Positions 11,204-23,633 of a stretch of DNA of 64,000 nucleotides are shown piece after piece (the first letter of the stretch is position 1; each line of letters starts with the position of its first letter). The stretch lies in assembly GCF_021462225.1 (NCBI RefSeq), contig NC_061804.1, positions 5,502,740-5,566,739 on the forward strand, given 5' to 3'. This stretch comes from Girardinichthys multiradiatus (Eukaryota > Chordata > Actinopteri > Cyprinodontiformes > Goodeidae). Under the pieces are notes generated by a model. It saw only the letters and a program-made list of their open reading frames with translations. It was not told the origin of the DNA and did not search any database. The translations under genes were made by a program, and so were the position numbers.

Positions 11204-12599
11204 TTTATTTTTGACTGGAATTGAGAGGGAATTTTTCTACAACTGGCAGTGGAGGCCATGTTGAATGCTTTGTCTCTCACAGCAGGGATGTAGAATAATT
11301 CCTCAACTCAATCGAGACCCAGAGTGAGAATCATTCTTCTGTGTGACCTTCACACAAACAGCTCATTTCTCCTAGAGAGTCAGCTGCTCGGGTGTTGTTT
11401 TTTGTTGTGTTGTATTTCCTGTGTTTATCATAGTCACAGCAGAACAGAGAGCTTGTGCTGCATTGACTTCTTTTCCTTTCAGAGTCTACCTCCCTCTCGG
11501 AGTTCTGCTTGAGCCTTCGCTTTTTGCCTGCACTCAATCTCCCACGACCTTCCATTGTCCAGGCTCCTATTCTCCATTTCTGACTCCCGTTCTCCTGCCG
11601 TTGCTCTCCTCCTGGTATTGCTGGTATTGCTAACGGGCCTCTTTGAGGTGGTTCCTTTAGAAGCAGCTGGATCGCCGCCGGGAGTCTTTGGAGACCTGTC
11701 ACGCTATCACATGGTCCTCTCCACTTTATCCTCCTCTCACTGCATACCTTTGCTTGCACATGTCTACACATTTTTTGTCGCTTTCTGCTCTTCTAAACCA
11801 ACTACTCATCTATCAACCGTGTTCTTCTGCTTCCCTCTCTATCTCTCTTCTCTGATTTGTGTCTTTTCATCAGATTTCTTCACAATAATCAGCAGTAAAA
11901 TCACCACCCAATCCTCCCTTGTTAATCTGCCACAAAAACAAAATTAGGAAAACAAACAAAAGTTTTATAGATATCGGAAAGCTACTCTGAAAGTTTTTTT
12001 AATTGATTTTTAAAGTGATTTTCCCTCTTACAAAAAAACAGATCTTGGAGATGTTGTACTTTTTCTTATTTATAATGAGTTTATGATATTATATTGGCTT
12101 TTTCAAGAAAGAACCTTAGACAGTGTTGGTAATATTTGTTTTTTTGGGCAGTAAGGATGAGAGGTTTTCATGCACTCATCATGTGCCTGTCGATCATATT
12201 AATTTTCAGTCATTTTTCCAAGACCAAATGGTTATACAAAATACAACTGTAATAACTTTTATAAATTAAAACTGGGTCTACAACTTTGAAGTTATTGTGG
12301 ATTTTCTCTGATCTGCACAGTGTCAGAATTCTAAATATAAGCTCAAATATTTACATTCATGTAAATCTAAATAAAGCGGAGCTTAATTTTCCAGAATGTC
12401 TCAACTTGACCAAGCTCATGAACGTCTGGGTACTTGTGCAACTGGCTATCAGCACCAACTGGATCAGCCAATGCTCTGAACACTGGGCAGTTTTTAGGGT
12501 CTCAGTCAAGCCCTAAGAAGGGGGATTTTAGATTTATACATATTGGGGAAGTCAATTGGAATTTCTAAAAAATGTCTGAAAAACCGTAGATTTCAAGAT
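11204..12599. other. Intergenic DNA, no feature
   Basis: No recognised element. Open frames at 11331-11771 (minus) and 11555-11947 (plus) overlap antisense, have no domain and are judged random. Confidence 0.4.
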
Positions 12600-13830
12600 C
12601 ATCAGTTTAAACAACTGTACCCAAGTACACTTCAGTGGGATCATATTTGCAAGCAAAAGGCTCAGTAACACCCGGGAGACACCAAGGCTTCAGTCTCCAA
12701 TGAACTGGAAACTGCTGGAACACCAGTGTCACTGTCCAGAGTGAAGCCAGTTTTACTTCAACATGGACTGAGAGGGTGTCAACCAAGAGAGAAAACCCTG
12801 GTCCAAAATTGACACCTCTAAGCTCTACTGAAATCAGCAGGTGCCCACATGGACTAGCCAAATGCCATCTTTTGTTACGGCTTGCGAGATATAGGACCCC
12901 AGAATGCAGACTAGAAGGCAGCATGTCGGTAAGTAAAAAAGGTTTAATAACAAAAACTCACTCACAACAGGAGGCAGGAACAAAACAACAAACGGGCAGG
13001 CGAGACAGGCATGGCATGATCAAAAAACAAGACTTGGTTTGAGAAATGTTTCCGCAATGAATGACAGAACAGGTGTGTATTCATGGAGTGTGACCAGGTG
13101 AAACAAGAAGACAGATTAATAGGTGCAGGTGATCCGAATTAACAGAACAAAACGTGGCCGGAGCAAAACAGAGACTCTTGAACACGAACTAACAGAAACT
13201 AGAAAAACATGAAGCAAAAGCATAACCAGATCCGAAAACCAAACTTGACAAAACATGAACAAGACGACAAAACAAAAAGCATGACCAGAAAAATAAACAG
13301 AAACATGATTCAAAACTTGAACTGTGAATAAGACCAACAAAAACCCAGAAACCAAAAACCAAACAACCCCAAGTCATAACAACTTTAGAAAACCTAGATG
13401 TTCAGATGAGACAAAGATCGAGCTTTTTAGGTGCAATGACAGAAAGGATGTTTGAAGAAGTCAAGGTAAGGGTTTTTACCTTAAGCACATGGTGTTGGGC
13501 TGCTTCACTGCTTGTGGTGCTTGTGGTGTATTGCACAAAACAGATGGAATAATCAAGGAGCAAAACTTGGACACAACTAAGTGTCCCCATGGGACAAATG
13601 GCCTGAACACACGTCCAAACTGGTTTTGGGGTGGACACAACAGGTTTCTGGCATGGCATTACAAAAGCTCCAATCTGGACCCTTTTGAAGGTTTAACAAC
13701 AATGTTTGAAAGCAGCGTTTGTGCCAGAAAGCCAACTAATTTAAATAAACTCTCATAGTTCTGCCAGAAGAAATTTAGATATCCAGGGAGAAATACACTA
13801 GAAGCTTGTTAATGGCTACAGATAGTGAAC
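12600..13830 (+). pseudogene. Tc1-like transposase relic split by a solo LTR
   Basis: The left part (12600-12872) ends with a block like 'cacatggactagccaaatgc', and the right part (13387 onward) continues with 'gatgttcagatgagacaaag' then 'atcgagctttttagg'. This is the first catalytic Asp block (SDETKIELF in conceptual translation). The two halves are consecutive parts of one transposase when 12873-13381 is removed. Further degenerate matches follow to about 13760. Frames are broken throughout. Outer ends are approximate. Confidence 0.65.
12873..13381. mobile_element. Solo LTR-like insertion in Tc1 relic
   Basis: A 509-bp segment begins TGTTACGG and ends CATAACA, so it has TG...CA ends. It interrupts a Tc1 relic cleanly. 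The flanks are TCTTT (12868-12872) and ACTTT (13382-13386), a 5-bp duplication with one mismatch. The inside is rich in 'aaaacatgaac'-like words and has no coding capacity. I recognise this as a common dispersed repeat in fish genomes. The LTR assignment rests on ends and target duplication. Confidence 0.6.
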
Positions 13831-15065
13831 GGTTGATCTCCAACTGGGTAAGTAATGTTTAATCAAATATATGCCGGACTCATGTAAAACTGCGCAAAAA
13901 TTGGTTTAGTGGAGGACCTTCCTATGAGGCCTTCAAATAGGTTTCATATTTTCCCTCCTAGACAGTTTTTATTTCCTTTCTGGACTGAATTATTGCATTA
14001 GCTTTAATCAGCATGAATAAGCTTTAAATTGACCTTAACTTTGGAAATCAATGCCTTAGAGCGGATTATGATTAGCTTAAATATTATACATTTGAAAATA
14101 TTTGGATAGAATCAGACAATGGATGTGTTGAACTGTACTGGTTTTAGTCTGAGACTTATTTTATTTTTCCTCTCTATGAAGGACATTTTGTTGTGACCTA
14201 GTGCCATAAACATAAAACTGAATTTATCATTTGCTAACAGTACAGTAGTAAGTATGTAAGTCGCTTTAAATCATACACGGTCTGACTGTTTTTTTGTTTA
14301 GTTAAAGCAGGAAAGCCCATGTGCCTCTCCTGAATCCAGGCTCATGCAGCATATGCTTCGGAGTGAGCTGAGATCCAGGTGCCTGTTCCTGTACAGCACA
14401 CAGGAACAGAGCAGTCAGCCTTATTGTGGCAAATATTGTCATGTTTCCAGAGTGGTTAGGCTGATTTCACAGTTGTTTCCTACAGCGAGAAAACAGAAGT
14501 GGCTTTATGAAATCAAACAGAACTGCAAAGAGAGGCGACGCTGGGAGCAAAGACAAATGCTGCTGTGTTACTAAATATGTCACCTTGTAGAGCCGACTTA
14601 CTTTACTGCCAGCAAACTCTCAAACAGAACCAACTGTAGCAGGAAAATGAGGGTAAACACAGAACATTCTTGACTGCTGAGTGTGTGCATACAGCTTTTG
14701 GTCTCATCATGGTCTGTTAAGGATGTCTGCTATGTAGATATAAAAACGTGGACAATTATCTTGTATGAGATTTAAATATTTTAGATGGTATTTTTGCACA
14801 AAAATAAATTTCTGCTGTATATCAACTTTTCATCCACATGAAAACTGCACATTTACATGCAGATTTATATTTTATGCCATTATAATTTATATTTATTAAT
14901 GTTTATTACTTCTTTATGTTGAGCATGTGTTAAAGACCCAAACAGCTCTGCTATCCAGCCATGGGATGATTATGTCCAATAAAAATACTGCACTTGCACA
15001 CAAAAATTTAGAAAAAAAAAGGTATAGCATGATCTAAACAATAATCAACCTGGCACCTTCAACAC
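13831..15065. other. Intergenic DNA, no feature
   Basis: AT-rich with no recognised repeat or exon. Confidence 0.4.
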
Positions 15066-15520
15066 TTTAACTACTGTGGATCACTTCCGATTCTTGGAAA
15101 CCACCCTTTCTCGGGACCTGAAATGGTCCTTACGCATAGAAAAAGCATGGAAGCAGAAACCGCACTACTCGGAAAGTACAATCTGCCACAGGAGCAGCTG
15201 GTCATCTTTTACACGGCCATAGTCAGTCTATCCTGTACTCATCAATCACAGTGTGGTTTAGTTCAGTCACAAAACATGACGGGGCCATATTGCAACAAAC
15301 AATCAGGTCTGCACAGAGGATCATCAGGGTTGTCCTTTAATCCATCCAGGAATTACATAGATCTAGGGTCAGGAAAAGGGCAGCTTACATCTCTGCAGAC
15401 CCCATGCATCCTGGATACAAACTGTTTAGACTTTTACCTTTATGTCCGCGCAACAGAGTGCTGTTTGCAAAAACGGGTCACCACAGAGGCTTCTTCTGCT
15501 AGGCTGTCTCTGTAATGAAG
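15066..15520 (+). pseudogene. L2-type LINE reverse transcriptase 3' fragment
   Basis: Diverged copy of the end of the LINE protein at 31293-33143. Corresponding blocks in order are 'gtggatcacttccgattctt', 'caggagcagctggtcatctt' and 'ttacacggccatagtcagtc', then 'catccaggaattacatagat', 'aaactgtttagacttttacc' and 'caccacagaggcttcttct'. These cover the thumb and C-terminal region after the catalytic centre. Indels scatter the reading over several frames, so it is non-functional. No CTGATT tail is visible at its 3' side. Confidence 0.75.
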
Positions 15521-16580
15521 ATTTAACAGTCAAAGTGCCCAGGTACACTACTGGTATTTAACACTATGCATATTTGCAATAATTCAATCTTGACTTCTTC
15601 CTTTGAACACTGTTTATATAAATATTGAAGAAAAAAAAAAGTAAAAGTCCTTTCTTGTAACTGCCGGAAATTTTGTCACATTGATCAATAAAATAAAATA
15701 AAAGATTAATTATTGTGGCAAGAGATAAAAGGTATGTATAGTATCTGTGCAGAAGCTATAGGTAAAGGATACGGATTTTCTTTCAATTACCCCAAAATTA
15801 TGAAGTAAATATAATTTTAGATTTAAGGAAAAAAAAAAAAAAACAACCCAAACCTAAGGAAAGAGGGTAAGACCATTAATGCCATAGCTATGACAGATTG
15901 CCCATCAGGAAGTCCAGAGAAAAACCACTGAGATAACTGCCACTGTTTGTGAGCATAAAGTTTACCAGGTAAGGAAATGTTTTCTTACAGAGAAGATTTA
16001 ACTTTTTATGTGTTCTCAGAAAGTACAAAACCTCTGCTGACGTCTTCATTAAATAACTTAACAGCTGTCAGCAAACGTCCCTTGTTTAGTTTAGCCATAG
16101 AAATTCGCTTTAGAGCTATATGTTTTTTTTCTATGTCTGAGCCAAATGACTGCAGACGCTGTATGAGTATTGTTATTTTCCCTACCACAACATTTTTGGC
16201 ATTAGCTTGAGGTGACCTTTTAGGGCTATTGTTTTAATGCTAAATAGCATGTTGTAGAAAGACTAACTCAACAGATAGACAGAATAATAGTTTATGTGAA
16301 GTGACACAAGAATATCTTTTTTGGCAGTTACATTATTGACGTGCAGTTGAACGATCATCAGTGAAACAGACTAATTGTGTGGAAAAAAACTGAATTCAAT
16401 CATTCATGAAAGTTTGACAGACATGAAGCTATCCTGGTGGCAAAGCGCACACACATTTTAAACTGTATTTGCATTTGCTCTGCAAGAGACCAGGTGTGTA
16501 AAAGGCTGGTCCTGCAGTCGCATGAATGATTAAGGCAAAGTGTTATGGGTTACAGGAATAAGGTGGACATTTCCTTCAGC
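15521..16580. other. Intergenic DNA, no feature
   Basis: Homopolymer A runs near 15630 and 15830. No recognised element. Confidence 0.4.
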
Positions 16581-16945
16581 CAGTTCTGGGTCTGCACACT
16601 TTGTTGGCATCCAGGAGCCCTTCCAATTAGAGGCCTAAACCACTTCAACAGACTCCTTTTGATGCTGAAACCAGCAGCTCTACTCAGAGACCTTTAGCCC
16701 CACCTTCCCTAATCTGTAACGGAGAACTTGGCCACCTTATGGAGGTATCTCATTTCAGCCAGCAGTATTCAGGATTCTTTCAGTCATGATCCATGTCTCA
16801 TAACCCCAGGTTATGGGACATGAAGGTTGGAATGTAGATGGACCATTGAAAAAGGACCTTCACCTTATAGCTCAGCTCCTTCACTACTGCAGGCCAGAGC
16901 AATGCCCTGTTGCTGCAAGTGAAGCTGTCAATCAAACCCCAGCTC
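16581..16945 (-). pseudogene. Old Rex3/RTE reverse transcriptase fragment
   Basis: On the minus strand this corresponds to the C-terminal region of the Rex3 protein, as seen in the antisense of copy A around 10100-10400. Matching features in order are the 'cacttcaac / gactcctttt' block, 'ctctactcagag', 'ggccaccttatggaggtatc' with 'tcatttcagcc', 'ttctttcagtcatgatccat' and 'tatagctcagctcc'. It is too diverged to keep any frame. Evidence of older Rex3-like insertions. Confidence 0.65.
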
Positions 16946-17534
16946 CCATTGCCTCATCATAGGCCTAAAACATGAAGAACACGGAGAAAAAATCAGGAAG
17001 AAAAACTAGGCTAATTACGAAATGTTTTGATGATGGATGAAAAGCTGTTGCTTTCTCAACATTTATTTGCCCTTATTTTAGGACAAATATCTGAATTACA
17101 AAACTAAACATCAAACAAGAAAATGCTTTATTTGTTTACTCCTGAGGTCATTTTTACAGTGATTAACATGTTCACATTTAAGCTGAACTGAAAACATTCA
17201 GGTATCGTAGATTTAAAATCCACTCACAATTCATCTGAAGTTTATTTTTTCGAAAAGTCTGGAGATGTTTTCTCCTTAAGGAGGTAAGTACTGACAAGCC
17301 TCTCTTGGATTTAATATTCACTTACATGTTTGTTGTGCCTTTATGTTTGCTGGCTTGCCCTGAAGCATTGGTGCTTCTATCTGGTTTTGTTTTGCTGGTT
17401 TTTGTGTAACTGAGTAAACCAAATATTTTCCAGCAAAAATCCTGCTTCATGTTTTATCAGATTCCACACCGTAAAAAACATCCAAACAACAGGTCTGGAT
17501 TAAGAGTTTTTTTGTTTGTTTTATGTTTATCTAC
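16946..17534. other. Intergenic DNA, no feature
   Basis: No recognised element. Confidence 0.4.
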
Positions 17535-18419
17535 AAATTCAATTCAATTCAAAAATACTTTATTAATCCAACAGGCAATTAAATGTTGTTGTAGCACATT
17601 ATGAAGTTTTCTTCAAAGAGCCGTTGTAGGTGGAGATGGCTGGGGGCAGGATCTCCTGTAGCGCTCCGTCTTACAGTAGATCTGAAGAAGCCTCTGACTG
17701 AAGACACTCTGTTATTGTAGGACAGTCTCATGAAGAGGATGCTCAGGGTTCTCCATTATGTTCTTCATTTTATGAAGAATCCTTCTTTGCACAATGATCT
17801 CCAGAGGTTCCAGAGGAGTCCCCAGAACAGAGCCAGCTTTCTTTATGAGCTTGTTGAGCTTTTATAAGTCCCTGGCTCTGATGCTGCTTCCCCAGCAGAT
17901 GATGGCAGAAGAGATCACACTTTCCACAACAGACTTATAGAAGATCTGCAGAATTTTGCTGCAAACACCGAAGGACCTGAGCTTCCTCAATAAGTACAGT
18001 CTGCTCTGTCCCTTCTTGTAGATGGCTTCACAGTTGCGTCTCCACTCCAGTCTGTTGTCCAGCTGAACACTGAGGTATTTATACTCCTCCACCACCTCCA
18101 CCTCTTCTCCCATGATGGAAATAGTTTTTGACTTATTCCTGTTTCTCTTAAAATCTACAATCATCTCCTTTGTTTTAGTCACATTCAAGATGAGATGATT
18201 GTTTCCACACCATGCCACAAAGCGGTCCACCACCTTCCTGTACTCAGCTTCTTGTCCATCTCTGATCCTCCCCACAACTGCAGAATCATCCAAGTATTTC
18301 TGCAGGTGACAGGAGTCTGTCTTGTACTGGAAGTCTGAGGTGTACAAAGTGAAGAGGAATGGTGAGAGAACAGTCCCCTGTGGTGCTCCTGTGCTGTTGT
18401 ACTGGGATTTCATCGTGTC
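17535..18419 (-). mobile_element. Rex1/Babar-type LINE, 5'-truncated
   Basis: A non-LTR retrotransposon 3' half. Its 3' end lies at 17535, where the minus strand reads 'aataaagtatttttgaattg' repeated as GAATT units. That tail recurs at 49283-49302. The coding part (17862-18413) starts inside the reverse transcriptase, so the copy is truncated at 18419. A sequence close to the Rex1 reverse PCR primer I remember lies near 17985-18006. No target duplication was found. Confidence 0.8.
17862..18413 (-). pseudogene. Rex1-type reverse transcriptase fragment
   Basis: About 184 open codons cover the RT from the GAPQGTVLSPFLF motif through the catalytic YLDD motif (residues about 41-44, KYLDDSAVV) to the thumb (RLYLLRKLRSFGV) and CWGSSIRARD. 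The family normally has FADD, YADD or a variant at the catalytic site, so YLDD may still be compatible with activity. The finger domain and endonuclease are absent, so the fragment cannot be functional. A moderately young copy, given its long open frame. Confidence 0.82.
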
Positions 18420-19379
18420 TTTGTTGATAAATCAGTGCATCTATTGAGAAGTGGATAACTATCTGTATCCGAAGATACAGAAAATGTACTATTTTTGTTA
18501 AAACAGACTGGGTTATAGAGGAAAAAATGTTTCTAGAGTGGAACTAAACCCGATGTAAAATAATAACTCCGCCCCCAGACAAATTTTGAAAAATGCCACC
18601 AATGTGGGCGTAGCCAAGGGTGGGGATGAGTGGAGGGGGTTAAGTGGGGGTGTGGTCAGGACGAGGGAAAGTGGCAGCTAGCTTAATATGAATTATTGAC
18701 ACATGAAGAGTGAGCAGAGTGAGGGTGGAAGTTTTGTCATTTGAGGTGGAGGATTTTTCGCCTCCCTCATCACAAGAGGTTAAGAGAGACTTTACAGTCT
18801 GCTCTGGCTCAAGGCACTGACTCAGCGATGCCCGAAGCTGGTGCTGCCAAGGCAATGGAGGGGGAACTCCAACTCCTGACTCGCTATGGCGGCATGTCTG
18901 AGTTAGATGATTTTATACCTGAACACATACTAAGCTGTACCGTTTGAACCAATAGCAAAATTCAACTGCAGTAGCCACCGTTCAACCCAAAGAGGGAAGC
19001 ACACTAAGACGGTTTTAGGAAAAATATTGTAGAATTAAACAAGTTCACATAAAATAAAAAAAATAGCACAGTAACACAAGGATAGCACACTTAAGGCTGA
19101 GTTTATAGTTTATCTGCAAAAAAATATTGGATTTAGTTCCATTTTAAAAATAACCTTTGGAGAGAGGGTGAAAAACAGCTGTCAAGGTTTTGAAAATACA
19201 TATATACATATTTTACAAACAAGATACCCACTGAAATGTGTGTGTCTGTCTAAGGGAGACGGAGTATTTTTTAGCAAGCAAAACAATGACTAGTAGCTAC
19301 AAATCTAGCAGCTGAAAATCTTCTGGACATGTTCTGACATTCACACAACCACCCTTGTCAGTGTTTCATACTAAATATA
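18420..19379. other. Intergenic DNA, no feature
   Basis: Unrecognised. The 18560-18960 part is less AT-rich than its surroundings but shows no domain in any frame. Confidence 0.4.
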
Positions 19380-19830
19380 ACTCACAGGAGTTTCCATCAA
19401 GCAAGTTCAAACTGAATATTAATGAGTTCAGGACAAAAGCACTAGACATTATTTGAAGTAGCTAGTCAGAGCAAGCCACTACTCAGAAATAACGCTGGTG
19501 AAAGTGGAAATGTTACTTCTGACTAACAGCTAGCTAAAGCTAACGAATATTGAATGTGGGGCCATCAGTGAGAGTTTACAGCTAGTTTGCGCTATTAGCT
19601 TCAATAGGGGTAATAATATCTAATGGCTAGTAATAGCAAATGGGTTGTCAGACACAATTACCAGTTAAAGTGGGGTTGTTAGCTCTGCACCAACAGCATC
19701 AGACCAACACCACGTCAGAGCTAACAGCTAGTTACATGTAATGAATATTTCAAGCTAATCACTAGTGAAAGCAGACATTTTTGTCATAGCTAACGGCTAG
19801 TTAAAGCTAACTGCTAGTTTAATGAGCCCA
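19380..19830. repeat. Degenerate AGCTAACAGCTAGT-type tandem repeat
   Basis: Words such as 'agctaacagctagttaca', 'gctaacggctagttaaagct' and 'taacagctagctaaagctaa' recur, with interspersed '(c)actagtgaaag' and 'gaatatt' words. They suggest old, strongly diverged tandem units of unclear period (copies of the gaatatt word lie about 125 and 200 bp apart). No coding content. Confidence 0.55.
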
Positions 19831-21141
19831 CTGAGAACAGAACCTACCATGAACCAAGAATCAGAAATATCATTATTTTATAGTCAAACCTCAAGTTTAA
19901 ATAAACTTGACTTTTCAAATAGTTGTACTCCAAACTTCTTCACCTTAAAGTCTGTTTTTCCCCATCATTAACAGCTCATTTTGCAATTTCACACAAGAAG
20001 CTAGGTAGCACAGTCAAGGAAAGCAGGCATTACTCACCTCAGTGTGCTGATTTGGAGTACCTGACAGTGTCCTGGGGATTTTTCTAATCACCTATGAAAA
20101 GAAGGCAAAAAAAACCATCAGCATGCCTCTCAGCTGATCATCTCCTCCCCGACTTCTATTATTATTTCCCACATTTCCCTGATTAGCTAGCCCCCGCAGC
20201 TTTTATTACAAGCAGAAACAGGTAAGAAGCGGAGGACCAAATCAGCAAAACTGCTGCAAAAATCCCTCACCCAGGAAGCTGCATCGAGCTCTGGAGGACG
20301 CTTGAACTCTCCATGCCCTCGTTTTAGTCTATGCTTGTGCTGTGTAGATTTTTGTATTTTTCATGATAGATCATATTTTTTAACAGCAGCTAATGAATGA
20401 AAACGTAAATAAAACAGAAATTTAACTGCTGAGACAGTTCTGTTGAACCATTTATAAAAATAAAACGTTAGCATAGTATTTTCTTAAATATTTTAAAGTA
20501 AGCACTTGTCAAGCAAAGTTGACTTTTAATATGCTGAAGAATGTCTTAATATTTTTGGCTAACTCAAAAGAATTGATTTTAATTAAAAGAAAAAAATTAA
20601 CACCACCTGGTAACACACACTACTGCTGTATAACACGTATAAAAGAATATTATTGGTAGTATAAGTATACCTTTCATCAGTTCATCCCTCGCACCAGCGA
20701 CTCAGTGAATTTCACCTGCATTAAAAATCTGTGAGGGATAAATTATAGCCTGCAGCCTAAAACACACAATGCACCCAGCATTCAGACAGTTGTGTTTTAA
20801 TGAGCAGAAAGGATACTGGAAGTGGCTCAAACTGAGAAAGTTTGCCATATTGATGCTAAAAACAGAGATAATATCCCTCATGCTATTATTTTGGCTGTCC
20901 TGTAGTCCACTACATCTGATGAACTGGTGTCAATTTGGACAGACAACCCAGACCAGGCCTTATAGCCCAAACATCCAGGAGTTGAATGTTTAATTTGTGT
21001 TAGCATCAGCTGCTAGGCAGCTAGCTGATGGATGAGAGGACTGCTTGTTTCTTACTACTTTTGGCGAGGACAAAACATCTTCAAAAAGCCTCCCATGTGC
21101 AGTTATCAACTCCAAAAGTAGAGCTCCATTTGACACTTGGT
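19831..21141. other. Intergenic DNA, no feature
   Basis: No recognised family or exon. Confidence 0.4.
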
Positions 21142-21658
21142 CAGAGGTGTCCAAACTTTTAGCAACATGGGCCAAAATCATCATGGGCCACAAAAATGTA
21201 TCTTTTTAAACCGTAAAAACACACGTGATGTTTCTTTTTTTATTACCTGCTCAAAAATAAACTACACATGCAACAAAAATAGGTTCTGGGTCACCTTTTC
21301 TTTAAAAATGTTTGCCATATTCAGCCAAGCTTAATAAATCAATTAAAAGCAGATTTGGGTGCAACCAGGTCTGTTTTTGAGTAAATGTTGCTGAATATTT
21401 GTGGCCCTATTTACTATGAAATTAAAAGGATAGCAAATGGAATGATTATTAAAAGATGAATACTTTGTGTTGTTCATAACATTTTCCATTTTAAGATTTT
21501 AATGTCCTTAAAGATTTTGCTCTTATTAGGAACAAAACACACATCAACCACCTGTGCGGGAAGGCCAAATTTGTACCATTGTTTTGTGGTCGGAGGGCAC
21601 CTAAAAATCAGTCCAGGGGCCATAAATGGCCCCAAGGCCACACTTTGTACACCCCATG
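21142..21658. mobile_element. Non-autonomous hAT element, copy 1
   Basis: A 517-bp element with short inverted ends: 'cagaggtgtccaaac' on the left, and the complement of that pattern ('ctttgtacaccccatg') on the right. An 8-bp target duplication, cacttggt at 21134-21141 and cacttagt at 21659-21666, matches at 7 of 8 bases. Eight-base duplications and CAGNGGTG ends are the hallmark of hAT transposons. No transposase is encoded, so it depended on an autonomous partner. Confidence 0.85.
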
Positions 21659-22264
21659 CACTTAGTGCTCTATGGTTGTTAAAATATCTCTGCTGTACTT
21701 TCACTGCTGTCTGTTAGCATCGGCTTGACAATGCATTCGATGAACATGAAATAAGTCAGAGATTCCAATATCAATGTAACTGAACAGTAACACTAACTAC
21801 ATTAATCATAAACTACTACCATGCCCTCCATTAAAACCAGTAACTATTTATTTCCTCCTGTTTATGAAGCTGCAGGTAAAGAAGGATAACTAAACAAATA
21901 GGTCGGAGCATGAATAAAGAACTACTTTGCATAGAATGTGCCTCATAGCTCATAGATGATGCCACCACCTCTCTGCTTTGAAACCTTTTGGGATTTCTGA
22001 GAAACGTAAGTCTGTATTTTCCATTCTTTTTTTATTTTATCACAGAATATTCATTTTAGTTTAATTTCTGCGATGACTGTCCCTGTGAAATATTCTTAGA
22101 CTAGTCTACTGTCATCTAGTGTCTCTCACTGCTGTGGGGATTAAATTTTTTCCTTAAATGTCCTCCAATATGGGGATTCACTCTCATTAGTTCTGATTTA
22201 TTATCTTCAGAACGGCATTTAAACCATCTCTGGCCTGCCAGGTGTTCTCTTAAACAGGGTTGAG
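21659..22264. other. Intergenic DNA, no feature
   Basis: No recognised element. Confidence 0.4.
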
Positions 22265-22665
22265 CAGTGGTGTCTAAACCTGTCATGTGGGCCAAAATCG
22301 TTAAGTTGGAAGTATTTTTGCGGTCCACAAAAATGTGATTTTTTTTAAAAACAAAAACAAAATTTATTTTGTACAACTCCACAATAAACTAAACATGCAA
22401 TATTTTAATGAAACAAATTGATTAGTTTGGTTTTTGTTGGAAATTATTGCGTAAATCATTGTGGAACCGAAACATGAAAAAAGGTTTTCCAGTTTCCAAA
22501 TTATTTTATGTTTTTTTTTTTGGCCGAGGAAACAGAATCAACACGGACGACATTTGGGTTTCTCTTTTTTTGAGAATGCTTGCTAAATTTAGCTGAGTTT
22601 AATAAATCTATTAAAAGTAGATTTGGCTGCAGCCAGATCTGCTTTTGAGGAAACCAGTTTAAGAT
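22265..22665. mobile_element. Non-autonomous hAT element, copy 2, right-truncated
   Basis: Starts 'cagtggtgtctaaacc' and then follows copy 1 at 21142-21658: 'gggccaaaatc', 'ccacaaaaatgtg', 'aaacatgcaa', and near the end 'aataaatctattaaaagtag' followed by 'atttggctgcagccagatct'. The right inverted end is not found, so the copy is truncated or diverged there. Confidence 0.7.
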
Positions 22666-22833
22666 TGTTTTTAGTTACACTTTTCACAAAGAGATAGATT
22701 TGCACGTAAGTTGTCTTTTAGGACTAATCCCTCGCCGCTCTCCAAAAAAGGTGGACATCACCATAGCGACCACTGACACAGCATGTCTGAGTATTTAACC
22801 TATAAATAAGTAAGTTCCTGATTCAGAGAGGTA

Positions 22834-23633
22834 CACTTGCTGGCTACTTTATTAGGTATACTGGTTTGGACCCCTTTTGTCTTCAAAACCAGCTTAATTT
22901 TTCATGGCATAGATTCAACAAGGTGTCAGAAACGTTTCTGAGGTTTTCGTCTGTACTGACATGATATCATCAGACAGCCGAAGATTTGTTGCCTGCCCAT
23001 CCCTTACTGTATGTCAACCTCCCATTCCACCACAAACAAAAGGTGCCCTGTTAGATTAAGATTCTGTGATTGTGGAGTCCACTAAGGTACAGTGAACACA
23101 TTATGTTCAAGAAACCAGTTGGAGATGATTTGAGGTTTGTGACATAGTGCAGGATACTGCTGGAAGAAACTATGAGAAGGTAGGTACACTGTGGTCTTTA
23201 AGGGATGGACACTGGTGTTGATGGGCCCAAAGTGAGCCAAGACAATATCCCCTGCACCATCACACCACCGGAAACACCCTAAACCACTGGTAGCTATGTA
23301 GGCAAGAAGAATACATGCTTTCATGGCATGTATTGCTTAGAGATGGAGATGTTCCTCTGACATGAACAAGGCCACACAGCTGCTGCCCACTGGATATTTC
23401 CTGTTTTTTTGGCCATTCTCTGTAAACTTTAGTTTGTTGGGATTGAGAATCCCAATACCATGCCAAGTTCAAAGTCAGCTGAAATGCCCTGTGTTTCCTA
23501 TTCTGATGCTGAAGGTTTGATCTTCACTAAGTTTTCTTTACCACGTTTAGGTGCCTCGAGTGGATGTCATGTGATTGGGTATTTGTGGTAACCATTAATT
23601 GAACAAGTATGCCTAATAAAATGGCGGTGGGAA
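22834..23633 (-). mobile_element. Tc1-like relic with paired terminal repeats (antisense)
   Basis: The left end reads cacttgctggctactttattagg after a TA in two adjoining blocks. The right end is its approximate inverted copy (cctaataaaatggcggtggg) before a TA. Inside, the minus strand carries degenerate Tc1 transposase sequence, for example around 23085-23280. At about 800 bp it is shortened and has no open frame longer than 80 codons. The same end sequence in the opposite direction is at 26391. Confidence 0.75.

Noticed and set aside
11331..11947. 146-codon minus and 130-codon plus frames
   Set aside because: Antisense to each other, no recognisable protein family.
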